Below are positions 41,163 through 49,056 of a stretch of 64,000 nucleotides of DNA, in pieces. Numbering within the stretch: position 1 is the stretch's first letter; every line of letters starts with the position of its first letter. The stretch is from assembly GCF_006717045.1 (NCBI RefSeq), contig NZ_VFPH01000002.1:558001-622000 (forward strand). The letters are read 5' to 3'. The notes below the pieces were generated by a model that worked only from the letters and a program-made list of their open reading frames with translations, did no database searches and had not been told where the DNA came from. This DNA is from Pseudonocardia cypriaca (lineage in GTDB: Bacteria; Actinomycetota; Actinomycetes; Mycobacteriales; Pseudonocardiaceae). The translations under genes were made by a program, and so were the position numbers.

Positions 41163-42353
41163 TCAGGTGAAGAAGTCCTGGTCCTCGGGACGCAGGTGGG
41201 CCCTCGCGGCCTCGCGGTCGAACTCGACGCCGAGCCCGGGCCGGTCCCACACGTCGACGAAGCCGTCGACGACGATCTGCTCGGGCAATCCGGTGACGAT
41301 CGAGTACCACCAGTCCGGCTTCGCGACGGGGTACTCGAACGCGATGAAGTTGTCCGGCAGCGTGGCGCACACCTGCACCAGCGCCGCGAGCCCGAACACC
41401 CCGTCCAACACGCCGTGCGGAGCGATCTGGACGCCGTGCAGGTCGGCGTACTCGGCCACCCACTTCAGCTCGGCGATGCCGCCGACGTCGCAGGGGTCCG
41501 GCCCGACCACGCGCACGGCCTGGGTGGAGATCAGGTCCTTGAAGTTCTGCCGCAGGTAGATCTGCTCGCCGGTGTGGGTCGGGGTGCTCGTCGAGATCGT
41601 GACCTCGCGGTACTGGTCGGCGTGCACCCAGGGCACGTAGTCACCGGTGAGCAGGTCCTCCACCCACAGGAGGTTCAGCGGTTCGAGGGCCCGCAGCAGC
41701 CGGATGGCGTCCGGCACTGTGAAACCCGGGCCGGCGTCCAGGGCCAGGCCGACCTCGTCGCCGAGCACGTCCTTCATCGCCTCGACGCACGCGATCGTGT
41801 GCTTCAGGCCGCGCTCGGTGAGGGGGCCGCGGTTGGGGTGCCGCGGCCCCGTGCGCAGCTCACCGAGGGTGAACTCCGGGGTGTTCACGGCCATCGGCCC
41901 GTGGAAGGCGACCCCCTGCTTGATCAGGGTGAAGCCCTCGAGGGCGGCCTTCATCTCCGCCATCGCGGCGGCGTAGTCCTCCGGACGGTGCCCGCGCAGC
42001 TGCGGGCGCACCCCGCCGTTGTAGACCCGCACGCGGTCGCGGACCTTGCCGCCGAGCAGCTTGTACACCGGCAGCCCCGCGGCCTTCCCCGCCACGTCCC
42101 AGAGCGCGATCTCGATCGCCGACACCGCCGCACCCCACGGCTTGAACCCGGCGAAGCGGCGGATCTTCAGCAGGCACCGCTCGACGTCGGTGGGGTCCTC
42201 CCCGACCAGGAAGTCGCGGTACATCTCGACCACCGGCCGCATGTACGGCTTCGAGGACTCGATCTCCCCGAACCCGTCCACGCCCTCGTCGGTGACCACG
42301 CGGACGATCGGGCTCTCGCCGATCACGGCGCACCTCAGATCGACGATCTTCAT
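41163..42353 (-). CDS. mandelate racemase/muconate-lactonizing family (enolase superfamily) enzyme
   Basis: This 396-residue enzyme has an N-terminal capping domain and a TIM barrel. Recognisable blocks are EIALWDVAGKAAGLPVYKLL (about 106-125), GLALDAGPGFTV (first metal ligand Asp, near residue 205), LLWVEDLLTGDYVPW (second, Glu), PDPCDVGGIAELKWVAEYAD (third region) and HGVQIAPHGVLDGVFGLAAL with the catalytic His. It should abstract an alpha proton from a carboxylate, as acid-sugar dehydratases or racemases do; the substrate is probably an aldonic or uronic acid. It is the first gene of the minus-strand cluster, behind a sigma70-like promoter. Confidence 0.88.
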   Translation of the reverse strand: MKIVDLRCAVIGESPIVRVVTDEGVDGFGEIESSKPYMRPVVEMYRDFLVGEDPTDVERCLLKIRRFAGFKPWGAAVSAIEIALWDVAGKAAGLPVYKLLGGKVRDRVRVYNGGVRPQLRGHRPEDYAAAMAEMKAALEGFTLIKQGVAFHGPMAVNTPEFTLGELRTGPRHPNRGPLTERGLKHTIACVEAMKDVLGDEVGLALDAGPGFTVPDAIRLLRALEPLNLLWVEDLLTGDYVPWVHADQYREVTISTSTPTHTGEQIYLRQNFKDLISTQAVRVVGPDPCDVGGIAELKWVAEYADLHGVQIAPHGVLDGVFGLAALVQVCATLPDNFIAFEYPVAKPDWWYSIVTGLPEQIVVDGFVDVWDRPGLGVEFDREAARAHLRPEDQDFFT

Positions 42354-42401
42354 CGACCGCGCCTCCCGTCGAGAGCACCCTGGGGTGGGAGCACGGGGAC
42401 G

Positions 42402-42430
42402 AGAGTATGTAAGGCCCGGATACAAAACAA
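42402..42430 (-). promoter_or_regulatory. sigma70-like promoter of the sugar-acid cluster
   Basis: The minus strand reads TTGTTT (42425-42430), a 17-base spacer, then TACTCT (42402-42407), about 50 bases before the ATG at 42353. The spacer carries a short GTATC...GTAT-like symmetry (TGTATCC...TTACATAC), which could be a repressor site. The AT content is well above the surroundings. Confidence 0.5.
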
Positions 42431-42524
42431 GGCTGAGCGACTGCCCCCGGGCGCCGGCGCGGCAGGGTGCAGCCGGGCCGCGTGGACGCGGTGGTCGATG
42501 TGGACCGACCTGGCCCGGCCCGGA

Positions 42525-42959
42525 TCAGATGACGTCGCCCCGATCGAGCCTGCGCCGGTCCAGACTGATCGGGCCGGGCCCGATCACGAACAGCAGGAGG
42601 AACACCCAACTGTAGAGAGCGGGTGGCTCCCCTCCGTTGTCCAGCCAGTTCCAGCCGTTCGGCAGGTGTATGAAGAAGAAGGCGAAAGCCATCATCCCCG
42701 ACAGGAGGAACGCGGCGGCTCGCGCGTGGAACCCGACGGCGACGAGCACGATCAGGACGATCTCCACCACGGAGACCGCGACCATGAATCCGCCCCATGA
42801 CTCGCCGCCCAGCAGCCCCAGCGCGGTGAGGGGATGCAGCACGAACAGGACGGCCACCGCGCAGCGGAAGGCCAGCAAGGTCCACGGCTGCGCTCGGACC
42901 AGGAACTCTCGGGTGGATGTCGGCGAGACCGCTGTCGTCGTCTCAACTGGTTGGGACAT
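42525..42959 (-). CDS. DoxX-family membrane protein
   Basis: The protein has 144 residues with four membrane helices (about 25-45, 53-75, 80-97 and 113-131). It contains FRCAVAVLFVLHPLTALGLL and MMAFAFFFIHLPNGWNWLDN, in which the HxPxGxxxxxNGGE pattern is the DoxX/SURF4-like signature. DoxX-type proteins are linked to quinone-dependent or thiol oxidation at the membrane. The ATG at 42959 is chosen. It is divergent from the LysR gene, with a candidate operator between them, so it is a likely LysR target. Confidence 0.88.
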   Translation of the reverse strand: MSQPVETTTAVSPTSTREFLVRAQPWTLLAFRCAVAVLFVLHPLTALGLLGGESWGGFMVAVSVVEIVLIVLVAVGFHARAAAFLLSGMMAFAFFFIHLPNGWNWLDNGGEPPALYSWVFLLLFVIGPGPISLDRRRLDRGDVI

Positions 42960-42986
42960 GCGGACCAATCTGCCGATTCGTACACA

Positions 42987-43011
42987 TATCCGCCAACGCG
43001 TGATTCGGATA
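42987..43011. promoter_or_regulatory. candidate LysR operator between DoxX and LysR genes
   Basis: TATCCG (42987-42992) and CGGATA (43006-43011) form an inverted repeat with a 13-base spacer in the divergent intergenic region. Its size and AT-rich half-sites are typical of LysR-type regulator sites. It is based on symmetry and location only. Confidence 0.5.
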
Positions 43012-43115
43012 CCCGCCATTCGTCTCCCGCATGGTCGTCAGCGCTGGGGAAGCGCACATGGCCGAGCCCGCCGAGGCTCCGCCGGGGCGACCAGCGCATA
43101 CGTTGACGGCACACT

Positions 43116-44051
43116 ATGCACGTGCCGCATAGCGATCTCGGGCTGCTCCACGACCTGCGCGCCCTGTCCGTCCTGCTCGAGGAGCGCAACGTGACCCGGG
43201 CCGCCCTGCGCTTCCACTTGAGCCAGCCGGCGATGAGCCGCACCTTGCAGCGGCTGCGTGGGCTGTTCGACGACGAGCTGCTGGTGCGGTCCGGCGGTGA
43301 CTACGAACTGACGCCCCGCGCGCGGGCGATGCAGCACGAGCTCGCCCTGCTCCTCCCGCGACTGCAGAACTTCGTGGCCGGCAAGGAGTTCGACCCCACG
43401 ACGGCAACCGGGACCGTGCGCATCATCGGCACCGACTACACCACCTCGACGCTGGGCCCCCACCTGCTGCCCAAGCTGTTCCTCGCCGCTCCCGACCTGG
43501 AGGTGCGGATCGAGTCGAGGGAGCACGACAGCTACGCAGCCCTCGAAGGGGGGCGGGCCGACATCGCGCTGTCCGTGCTCCGCCCGCCCGCCCCGCTGCG
43601 CTGGGAGCAGCTCTTCACCGACGACCTCGTCTGCGTGGTGGACCGGGACCACCCGGAACGGAACCGATTCTCGCTGGCCGGCTACACCGCGGCCCGGCAC
43701 GTGGCCGTCACCGTCATCGACCAGGAGCAACCGATGATCGAACGGTGGCTGCAGACCCGCGGGCACAGCCGGACCGCCGCGGTCCGGGTGCCGCACTTCG
43801 TGTCGGCGCTCGCCGCCCTGCCCGGCACCCCCCTCGTGGCCACGATCCCCCGCAGGCTCGCGGAGCTGCAGGCCGCCGCTGACCCACGGGTGCGACTGGT
43901 CGAGGCCCCGGAAGGTCTCGACCCCTTCCCGTACGGCATGGTCTGGCATCCGCGACTGGAAACAGAGCCGACGCACACCTGGCTGCGCGGCATGATCCGC
44001 GCAGCAGCACTGGACCTCACCGAATCGTCCAGCGGGGAAAGAACATTCTGA
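43116..44051 (+). CDS. LysR-family transcriptional regulator
   Basis: The protein has 311 residues. The N-terminal winged HTH (about 9-67) contains DLRALSVLLEERNVTRAALR and FHLSQPAMSRTLQRLRGLFD, followed by LTPRARAM. The effector domain (about 95-300) begins GTVRIIGTDYTTSTLGPHLL and has the ALEGGRADIALSV block. It resembles the NahR/PcpR-like branch (PLLFDDELLVRSGGDYELTP arrangement). It is divergent from DoxX and lies upstream of the aldehyde oxidoreductase operon, either of which it may control. Confidence 0.9.
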   Translation: MHVPHSDLGLLHDLRALSVLLEERNVTRAALRFHLSQPAMSRTLQRLRGLFDDELLVRSGGDYELTPRARAMQHELALLLPRLQNFVAGKEFDPTTATGTVRIIGTDYTTSTLGPHLLPKLFLAAPDLEVRIESREHDSYAALEGGRADIALSVLRPPAPLRWEQLFTDDLVCVVDRDHPERNRFSLAGYTAARHVAVTVIDQEQPMIERWLQTRGHSRTAAVRVPHFVSALAALPGTPLVATIPRRLAELQAAADPRVRLVEAPEGLDPFPYGMVWHPRLETEPTHTWLRGMIRAAALDLTESSSGERTF

Positions 44052-44217
44052 GGATTTCCTGAATCCCTTCACACCGATTACATGAGAGGGGGGTCGACAG
44101 CCCCTGTATAGGCGCCCGGTTCGACGCCACCATGGCGGACGCCTGCCGATCCGACTGAACGCCCGTCGTGCGGGCACGCCTTTCGGATCGCTTTCGCCGA
44201 CATCCTGGAGCAACCCG

Positions 44218-44850
44218 ATGCCACGGTTCATGAGACGACCGACCCGGAAGAACCATCCGAGCGGATTGTCTCGCCGACAGTTCATCGGCGGTGCCGGCGT
44301 CGTGGTCGCCGGCGCGGCGGCGGTCGCCGTGCCGGTGGCGGTGAATCGGTCCTCGACCCCGACGGTGACGACGCCGGGCGAGAACCTGGTGACCGTCGGC
44401 CTGCGGGTGAACGGGGAGAGCACGCGCCTGGAGACGGACCCGCGGTCGACGCTGCTGGACACCCTGCGCGAACGCCTGGGGCTCACCGGCACCAAGAAGG
44501 GATGCGACCGCGGGCAGTGCGGCGCGTGCACCGTCCACGTCGACGGGCAGCGGGTGCTGTCGTGCCTGACGCTGGCCGCATCCCTCGACGGGGCCGAGGT
44601 CACCACGATCGAGGGACTGGCCGACGGGGAGCAGCTGCACCCGATGCAGCAGGCGTTCATCGACCACGACGGCTTCCAGTGCGGATTCTGCACCTCGGGG
44701 CAGATCATGTCGGCCGTCGCTCTCGTCCAGGAAGGCCACGCCGGGTCCGACGAGGAGATCCGGGAACACATGTCCGGCAACATCTGCCGCTGCAGCGCCT
44801 ACCCGTTCATCACCGACGCGATCAGGGACGCCCGCGAGGTGATGGCCTGA
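44218..44850 (+). CDS. paoA: periplasmic aldehyde oxidoreductase, [2Fe-2S] subunit
   Basis: The protein has 210 residues. An N-terminal twin-arginine signal (SRRQFIGGAGVVVAGAAAVA at about 19-38) directs export of the folded complex. The first cluster ligands lie in GCDRGQCGACTVHVDGQRVL plus the next SC (about 100-122), and the second in FQCGFCTSGQIMSAVALVQE and GNICRCSAY (about 158-200). This is the xanthine-oxidase-family small subunit, closest in organisation to E. coli PaoA (YagT). The stop overlaps the paoB start (ATGA). Confidence 0.92.
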   Translation: MPRFMRRPTRKNHPSGLSRRQFIGGAGVVVAGAAAVAVPVAVNRSSTPTVTTPGENLVTVGLRVNGESTRLETDPRSTLLDTLRERLGLTGTKKGCDRGQCGACTVHVDGQRVLSCLTLAASLDGAEVTTIEGLADGEQLHPMQQAFIDHDGFQCGFCTSGQIMSAVALVQEGHAGSDEEIREHMSGNICRCSAYPFITDAIRDAREVMA

Positions 44851-45827
44851 TGCGCGCGTACGACTTCACCAGGCCCGGCGCCGTGGACGTGGCGCTGCGC
44901 GACGCCCGCGACGGCAGCGCCTACCTCGCGGGTGGCACGACGCTGGTCGACCTGATGAAGCTCGAGGTGATGACGCCGTCGCGCGTCGTCGACATCAACC
45001 GGCTACCCCTGCGCGGCATCAGCGTCGACCGGGACGGACTGCACATCGGGGCGCTGGAGCGGATGAGCGACGTCGCCCGGCACGACGACGTCCGGTCCCG
45101 CTACCCGATGATCAGCCAGGCACTGGAGCTGAGTGCGTCGCCGCAGCTGCGCAACATGGCCAGCATGGGCGGCAACCTCCTGCAGCGCACCCGGTGCAGC
45201 TACTTCCGAGACCTGTCGACACCCTGCAACAAGCGCACGCCCGGCAGCGGCTGCGCGGCTGTCGCCGGGCACAACCGGATGCACGCCGTCCTCGGCACCA
45301 GTGACGCGTGCGTCGCCGCCCACGCCAGCGACGTCGCGGTCCCGCTGGTGGCGCTGGACGCGCAGGTGCACCTCACGGGGCGGGACGGCCCGCGGACCGT
45401 CCCGATCGGCGAGTTCTACCAACTGCCCGAGCAGACGCCGCACATCGAGAACCAGCTGCGCGCGGGTGAGCTCGTCACCGGGCTGACCGTGCCGCCCCTG
45501 CCGTGGGCGAGCCGCTCGGCGTACCTCAAGATCCGAGACCGGCAGTCCTACGAGTTCGCCCTCACCTCGGTCGCGATCGCGCTCGACGTCGGGGGCGGCG
45601 TGATCCGCGATGCGCGGGTCGCCGCGGGTGGGGTCGGCAGCCGACCGTGGCGACTTCCCGCGGTCGAGCAGGCACTGGTCGGCCGGCCCGCGACGGCCGA
45701 GACGTACGAGGCCGCCGCCGCGCGTGCCACGGACGGCGCCCGTCCCCTGACGCACAACGCGTTCAAGCCCGCGCTGCTGCGCCGCACGCTGGTGCGCGCA
45801 CTCACCGGGCTCGGTGAGATCCGATGA
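44850..45827 (+). CDS. paoB: periplasmic aldehyde oxidoreductase, FAD subunit
   Basis: This 325-residue FAD-binding subunit has LAGGTTLVDLMKLEVMTPSR at about residues 26-45 (FAD pyrophosphate loop) and NMASMGGNLLQRTRCSYFRD followed by LSTPCNKRTPGSGCAAVAGH. The three cysteines here, plus the DACVAAH cysteine, match the extra [4Fe-4S] cluster known in PaoB and absent from ordinary xanthine dehydrogenase subunits. It has no signal of its own and travels with the Tat-tagged small subunit. It overlaps both neighbours by four bases. Confidence 0.92.
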   Translation: MRAYDFTRPGAVDVALRDARDGSAYLAGGTTLVDLMKLEVMTPSRVVDINRLPLRGISVDRDGLHIGALERMSDVARHDDVRSRYPMISQALELSASPQLRNMASMGGNLLQRTRCSYFRDLSTPCNKRTPGSGCAAVAGHNRMHAVLGTSDACVAAHASDVAVPLVALDAQVHLTGRDGPRTVPIGEFYQLPEQTPHIENQLRAGELVTGLTVPPLPWASRSAYLKIRDRQSYEFALTSVAIALDVGGGVIRDARVAAGGVGSRPWRLPAVEQALVGRPATAETYEAAAARATDGARPLTHNAFKPALLRRTLVRALTGLGEIR

Positions 45828-48052
45828 CCACTCCCCTGGGTTCCGACGTCCCCCGCGTCGACGGCCGGCTCAAGGTGACCGGCGCCGCCCGCTACAGCGC
45901 CGACCACTCCGAGGACCACTGGGCCGGCCGGCTCGCGTACGCCCACGTCGTGCTGAGCACGGTGGCGCGGGGCAGCGTCCGTTCGATGAACGTCGACGCG
46001 GCGCGCGGTGCTCCCGGTGTGCTCGCCGTGTACACGCCCTTCGAGCCGTTGCGGATCTACTCGGCGTCCCGGGGCGAAACCTACGCGCCGCTGCAGGACC
46101 GGGACGTCCGCTTCCGGGGTCAGGTGATCGGACTGGTCGTCGCCGAGACGATCGAGCAGGCGCGGGAGGCGGCCGCGCTCGTCTCCGCCGAGTACGACAC
46201 CGTCCCGGCCCGGACCACCCTCGCCGCCGGCATGCCGGGCGAGCCGGTCGAAGGGGACGCCGAGTTCCCGGCGCAGGCCGCGCCCGTGCTCGCTCCCGGC
46301 GTGGCCTCGATCGACGACGCGCTGCGCGCGAGCGCGGTCACGGTGGACATCACCGTGACCCAGCTGCCGCAGAGCCACGTCGCCATGGAACCGCACAGCA
46401 CGACCGCGGTCTGGCAGAACGACCACCTGACCGTCTACAGCGGATGCCAGGGGCCGGCGAACTACGCGAACACGCTCGCCGAACGCGTCGGGGTGAGCCG
46501 GGACAACGTCCGGGTGATCAGCCCCTTCGTCGGCGGCGGCTTCGGCAGCCGGGTACCGACCTGGGGTGACGGGCCGCTCGCTGCCGTGGCCGCGCGGGCG
46601 CTCGGCCGCCCGGTCAAGCTCACGCTGACCCGCGAGCAGGCCTTCGTCCTGACCGGGCACCGCCCCCTCATCGAGCAGCGGGTCCGGCTCGGCGCCTCCC
46701 GGGACGGCGTGCTCAACGCCGTCAGCCACCAGTGCTGGTCCGAGATGCCCGTCGCCGGGGGCTGGAACGAAGCACCCGCAGGGGAGACCACGACGGTGCT
46801 GTACCGCACGCCGAACCTCGCGATCGAGGAGCGGCTGGTGCCGATGGACACCCCGGCCACCTGGGCTATGCGGGCACCCAACGAGGCACCGGGGATGTTC
46901 GCGCTGGAGACGGCCATGGACGAGCTGGCCGTCGCGCTGGGGATGGACCCGGTCGAGCTCCGGCTGCGCAACGACGCGACCACCGTTCCCGGCAGCGACC
47001 GCGGCTGGACCAGCAGGCGGCTCGCCGAGTGCTACCGCGTCGGCGCCGAGCGCTTCGGCTGGGCCGACCGCAACCCCGTCCCCGGCTCCCGGATCGACGG
47101 CGAGTGGCTCGTCGGGCACGGGACGGCCACCGCGATCTACCCCGCCAACCGGTCCGACGTGCCCGTACGCCTGACGCTGCGGGACGACGGCACCGCCGTC
47201 GTGTCGACCTCGACCCCGGACATCGGCACCGGCACGTACACGATGGCCTCGATCGTCGCGTCCGATGCGCTCGGCATCCCACTGGATCGGGTCGTCGCCG
47301 AGCTGGGCGACTCGGCGCTGCCGGCGGGAACGGCCGCCGTCGGTTCGCGGGCCGCCGGCACCCTCGCCCCGATGATCCAGGACGCCGCCCGCACGCTGAT
47401 CGGGGAGATCACCGCACTCGCCGTCCGGACCCAGCGCTCCCCGTTCCACGGGCTCGACCCCGCATCGCTCACCTACCGTGAGGGTCGCGTCGAGGGCAAC
47501 GGCCGGGCTGTCACCTTCGCCGAGATCATCGACATGGCCGACCTGCCGCACCTCGAGGTCACCACGGAGGGCGGGGCGGGCGGACCCGGCGGCGGCGGGG
47601 CTCCGGAAGGCCCCGTGGCGCACGGCTTCGGCGCCCACTTCTGCGAGGTGCGGGTCAACCGGTTCACCGGCGAGCCGCGGGTCAGCCGCTTCACCACCGT
47701 CGTCGACGTCGGGCAGGTGATCAGCGCCCGGACGGCCCGCAGCCAGCTGGTCGGCGGCGTCGTCTTCGGCATCGGCGCCGCACTGCTCGAGACCAACCCG
47801 ATCGAGGAGGACAGCGGCCGCTTCGCCGGCGCGAACCTCGCCGACTACCTCGTGGCCGTCAACGCCGACATCCCCCCGATCGACGTCAGCTGGATCGACT
47901 ACGCCGACACCGCCTTCAGCTCCGCGGGAGCACGCGGACTGGGCGAGCTCGCGACCGTCGGAAGCTCCGCCGCGGTCGGCAACGCCGTCTTCAACGCGAC
48001 CGGCATCCGGATCCGGGACCTACCGATCACCCTCGACAAGCTCATCACCTGA
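45824..48052 (+). CDS. paoC: periplasmic aldehyde oxidoreductase, molybdenum cofactor subunit
   Basis: This 742-residue catalytic subunit has SDVPRVDGRLKVTGAARYSA at the start, SHVAMEPHSTTAVWQ, the cofactor-binding SPFVGGGFGSRVPTWG near residue 230-245, MRAPNEAPGMFALETAMDEL, and the C-terminal catalytic Glu in GARGLGELATVGSSAAVGNA. A Gly/Pro-rich insert (GGAGGPGGGGAPEGP) lies near residue 583. The enzyme oxidises aldehydes to acids, probably aromatic ones in the envelope. No XdhC/PaoD-type maturation factor is in the window. Its last 33 bases overlap the convergent HTH gene. Confidence 0.92.
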   Translation: MTTPLGSDVPRVDGRLKVTGAARYSADHSEDHWAGRLAYAHVVLSTVARGSVRSMNVDAARGAPGVLAVYTPFEPLRIYSASRGETYAPLQDRDVRFRGQVIGLVVAETIEQAREAAALVSAEYDTVPARTTLAAGMPGEPVEGDAEFPAQAAPVLAPGVASIDDALRASAVTVDITVTQLPQSHVAMEPHSTTAVWQNDHLTVYSGCQGPANYANTLAERVGVSRDNVRVISPFVGGGFGSRVPTWGDGPLAAVAARALGRPVKLTLTREQAFVLTGHRPLIEQRVRLGASRDGVLNAVSHQCWSEMPVAGGWNEAPAGETTTVLYRTPNLAIEERLVPMDTPATWAMRAPNEAPGMFALETAMDELAVALGMDPVELRLRNDATTVPGSDRGWTSRRLAECYRVGAERFGWADRNPVPGSRIDGEWLVGHGTATAIYPANRSDVPVRLTLRDDGTAVVSTSTPDIGTGTYTMASIVASDALGIPLDRVVAELGDSALPAGTAAVGSRAAGTLAPMIQDAARTLIGEITALAVRTQRSPFHGLDPASLTYREGRVEGNGRAVTFAEIIDMADLPHLEVTTEGGAGGPGGGGAPEGPVAHGFGAHFCEVRVNRFTGEPRVSRFTTVVDVGQVISARTARSQLVGGVVFGIGAALLETNPIEEDSGRFAGANLADYLVAVNADIPPIDVSWIDYADTAFSSAGARGLGELATVGSSAAVGNAVFNATGIRIRDLPITLDKLIT

Positions 48053-48904
48053 GCGCGGGAGCAACCTCTGGGTGCCCACGACGGCGAGCAGCTCGAGCTT
48101 CGCGACCGAGTCGGTGCCGACCGCCGGGGTGAACCACAGCAGCCGCTGCGTGCCGTCCTCGCTGAACAGGCTCAGGCAGTTCACCTCGAGCAGACCGAGC
48201 TCGGGGTGCACGATGCGCTTGCGGTCGTGGCGGCGGAACCCGACGTCGTGGCGTGCCCAGTGCTGCTCGAACTCGGGGCTGCGCGCGGTCAGGTCAGCGA
48301 TCAGCGCGGCCACCTCGGGGTCGGCGCCGCCGCGGCGGGCCATGGCCGCGCGGAGGTCGGCCACGAACGAACGAGCATGCTCGTCGTGGTCTTCCGCGGG
48401 GTAGATCGCGCGCGACGCCGGGTCGGTGAACCACCGGTACAGGAAGCTCGCGGTCCACCCGGTCGTGGTCGGCGGCGGGCCGAGCAGCGCGGCAGCCAGC
48501 CGGTTCTGCACCAGCATCACGCGCAGGTCGGTGACCACCTGCGCCGGGGTGCCGTCCATCCGGTGCAGCAGGTCGAGCATGCCGGGGTGGACGTGGTCGG
48601 CCGGGCCGCCGGGCGCGGGAAGCGGGCGTCCGGCGAGGGAGAAGAGGTGGTCGCGCTCGTCGCGGCTCAGCCGCAGGGCCCGGGCCAGCGCGGCCAGCAT
48701 CTGCTCCGACGGCTGGGCGCCGGCTCCACGTTCCAGCTCGATGTAGTAGTCGACCGACGCACCGGCCAACTGGGCCACCTCGTCACGACGCAGACCGGGC
48801 ACCCGACGGCGTGGGCCGGCCGGCAGGCCGACGTCCCCCGGCCGCACCCGGTCCCGGCGCGACTTGAGGAAGGCACCCAGCTCGACGAGGTTCACCTCCG
48901 CCAC
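48020..48904 (-). CDS. XRE-type HTH regulator with MmyB-like ligand domain
   Basis: The protein has 294 residues. The N-terminal HTH (about 10-75) contains LGAFLKSRRDRVRPGDVGLP and LRRDEVAQLAGASVDYYIEL; the C-terminal MmyB-like domain includes TDLRVMLVQNRLAAALLGPP, WTASFLYRWFTDPASRAIYP and the WARHDVGFRRHDRKRIVHPE block. Such proteins are common in actinobacteria; many repress an adjacent short-chain dehydrogenase or aldehyde-linked gene, and ligands are thought to be fatty acids or similar. GTG 48904 is chosen; GTG 48895 is also possible. Its 3' end overlaps paoC by 33 bases. Confidence 0.88.
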   Translation of the reverse strand: MAEVNLVELGAFLKSRRDRVRPGDVGLPAGPRRRVPGLRRDEVAQLAGASVDYYIELERGAGAQPSEQMLAALARALRLSRDERDHLFSLAGRPLPAPGGPADHVHPGMLDLLHRMDGTPAQVVTDLRVMLVQNRLAAALLGPPPTTTGWTASFLYRWFTDPASRAIYPAEDHDEHARSFVADLRAAMARRGGADPEVAALIADLTARSPEFEQHWARHDVGFRRHDRKRIVHPELGLLEVNCLSLFSEDGTQRLLWFTPAVGTDSVAKLELLAVVGTQRLLPRSGDELVEGDR

Positions 48905-49056
48905 TCTGCCGGGGGCCTGGGTGCGCAGCCAGGGGGTGCCGGCCCCTGGCGAACACCCACCGGTTGCCGCTGAGCTGCGACCGGTGGTTGCTCGTCGGAG
49001 AGGCTGCACGAGGGCCGGCCCTCATCCCTCGCGCAGCCTCGGCCGTCCTGGAACCG

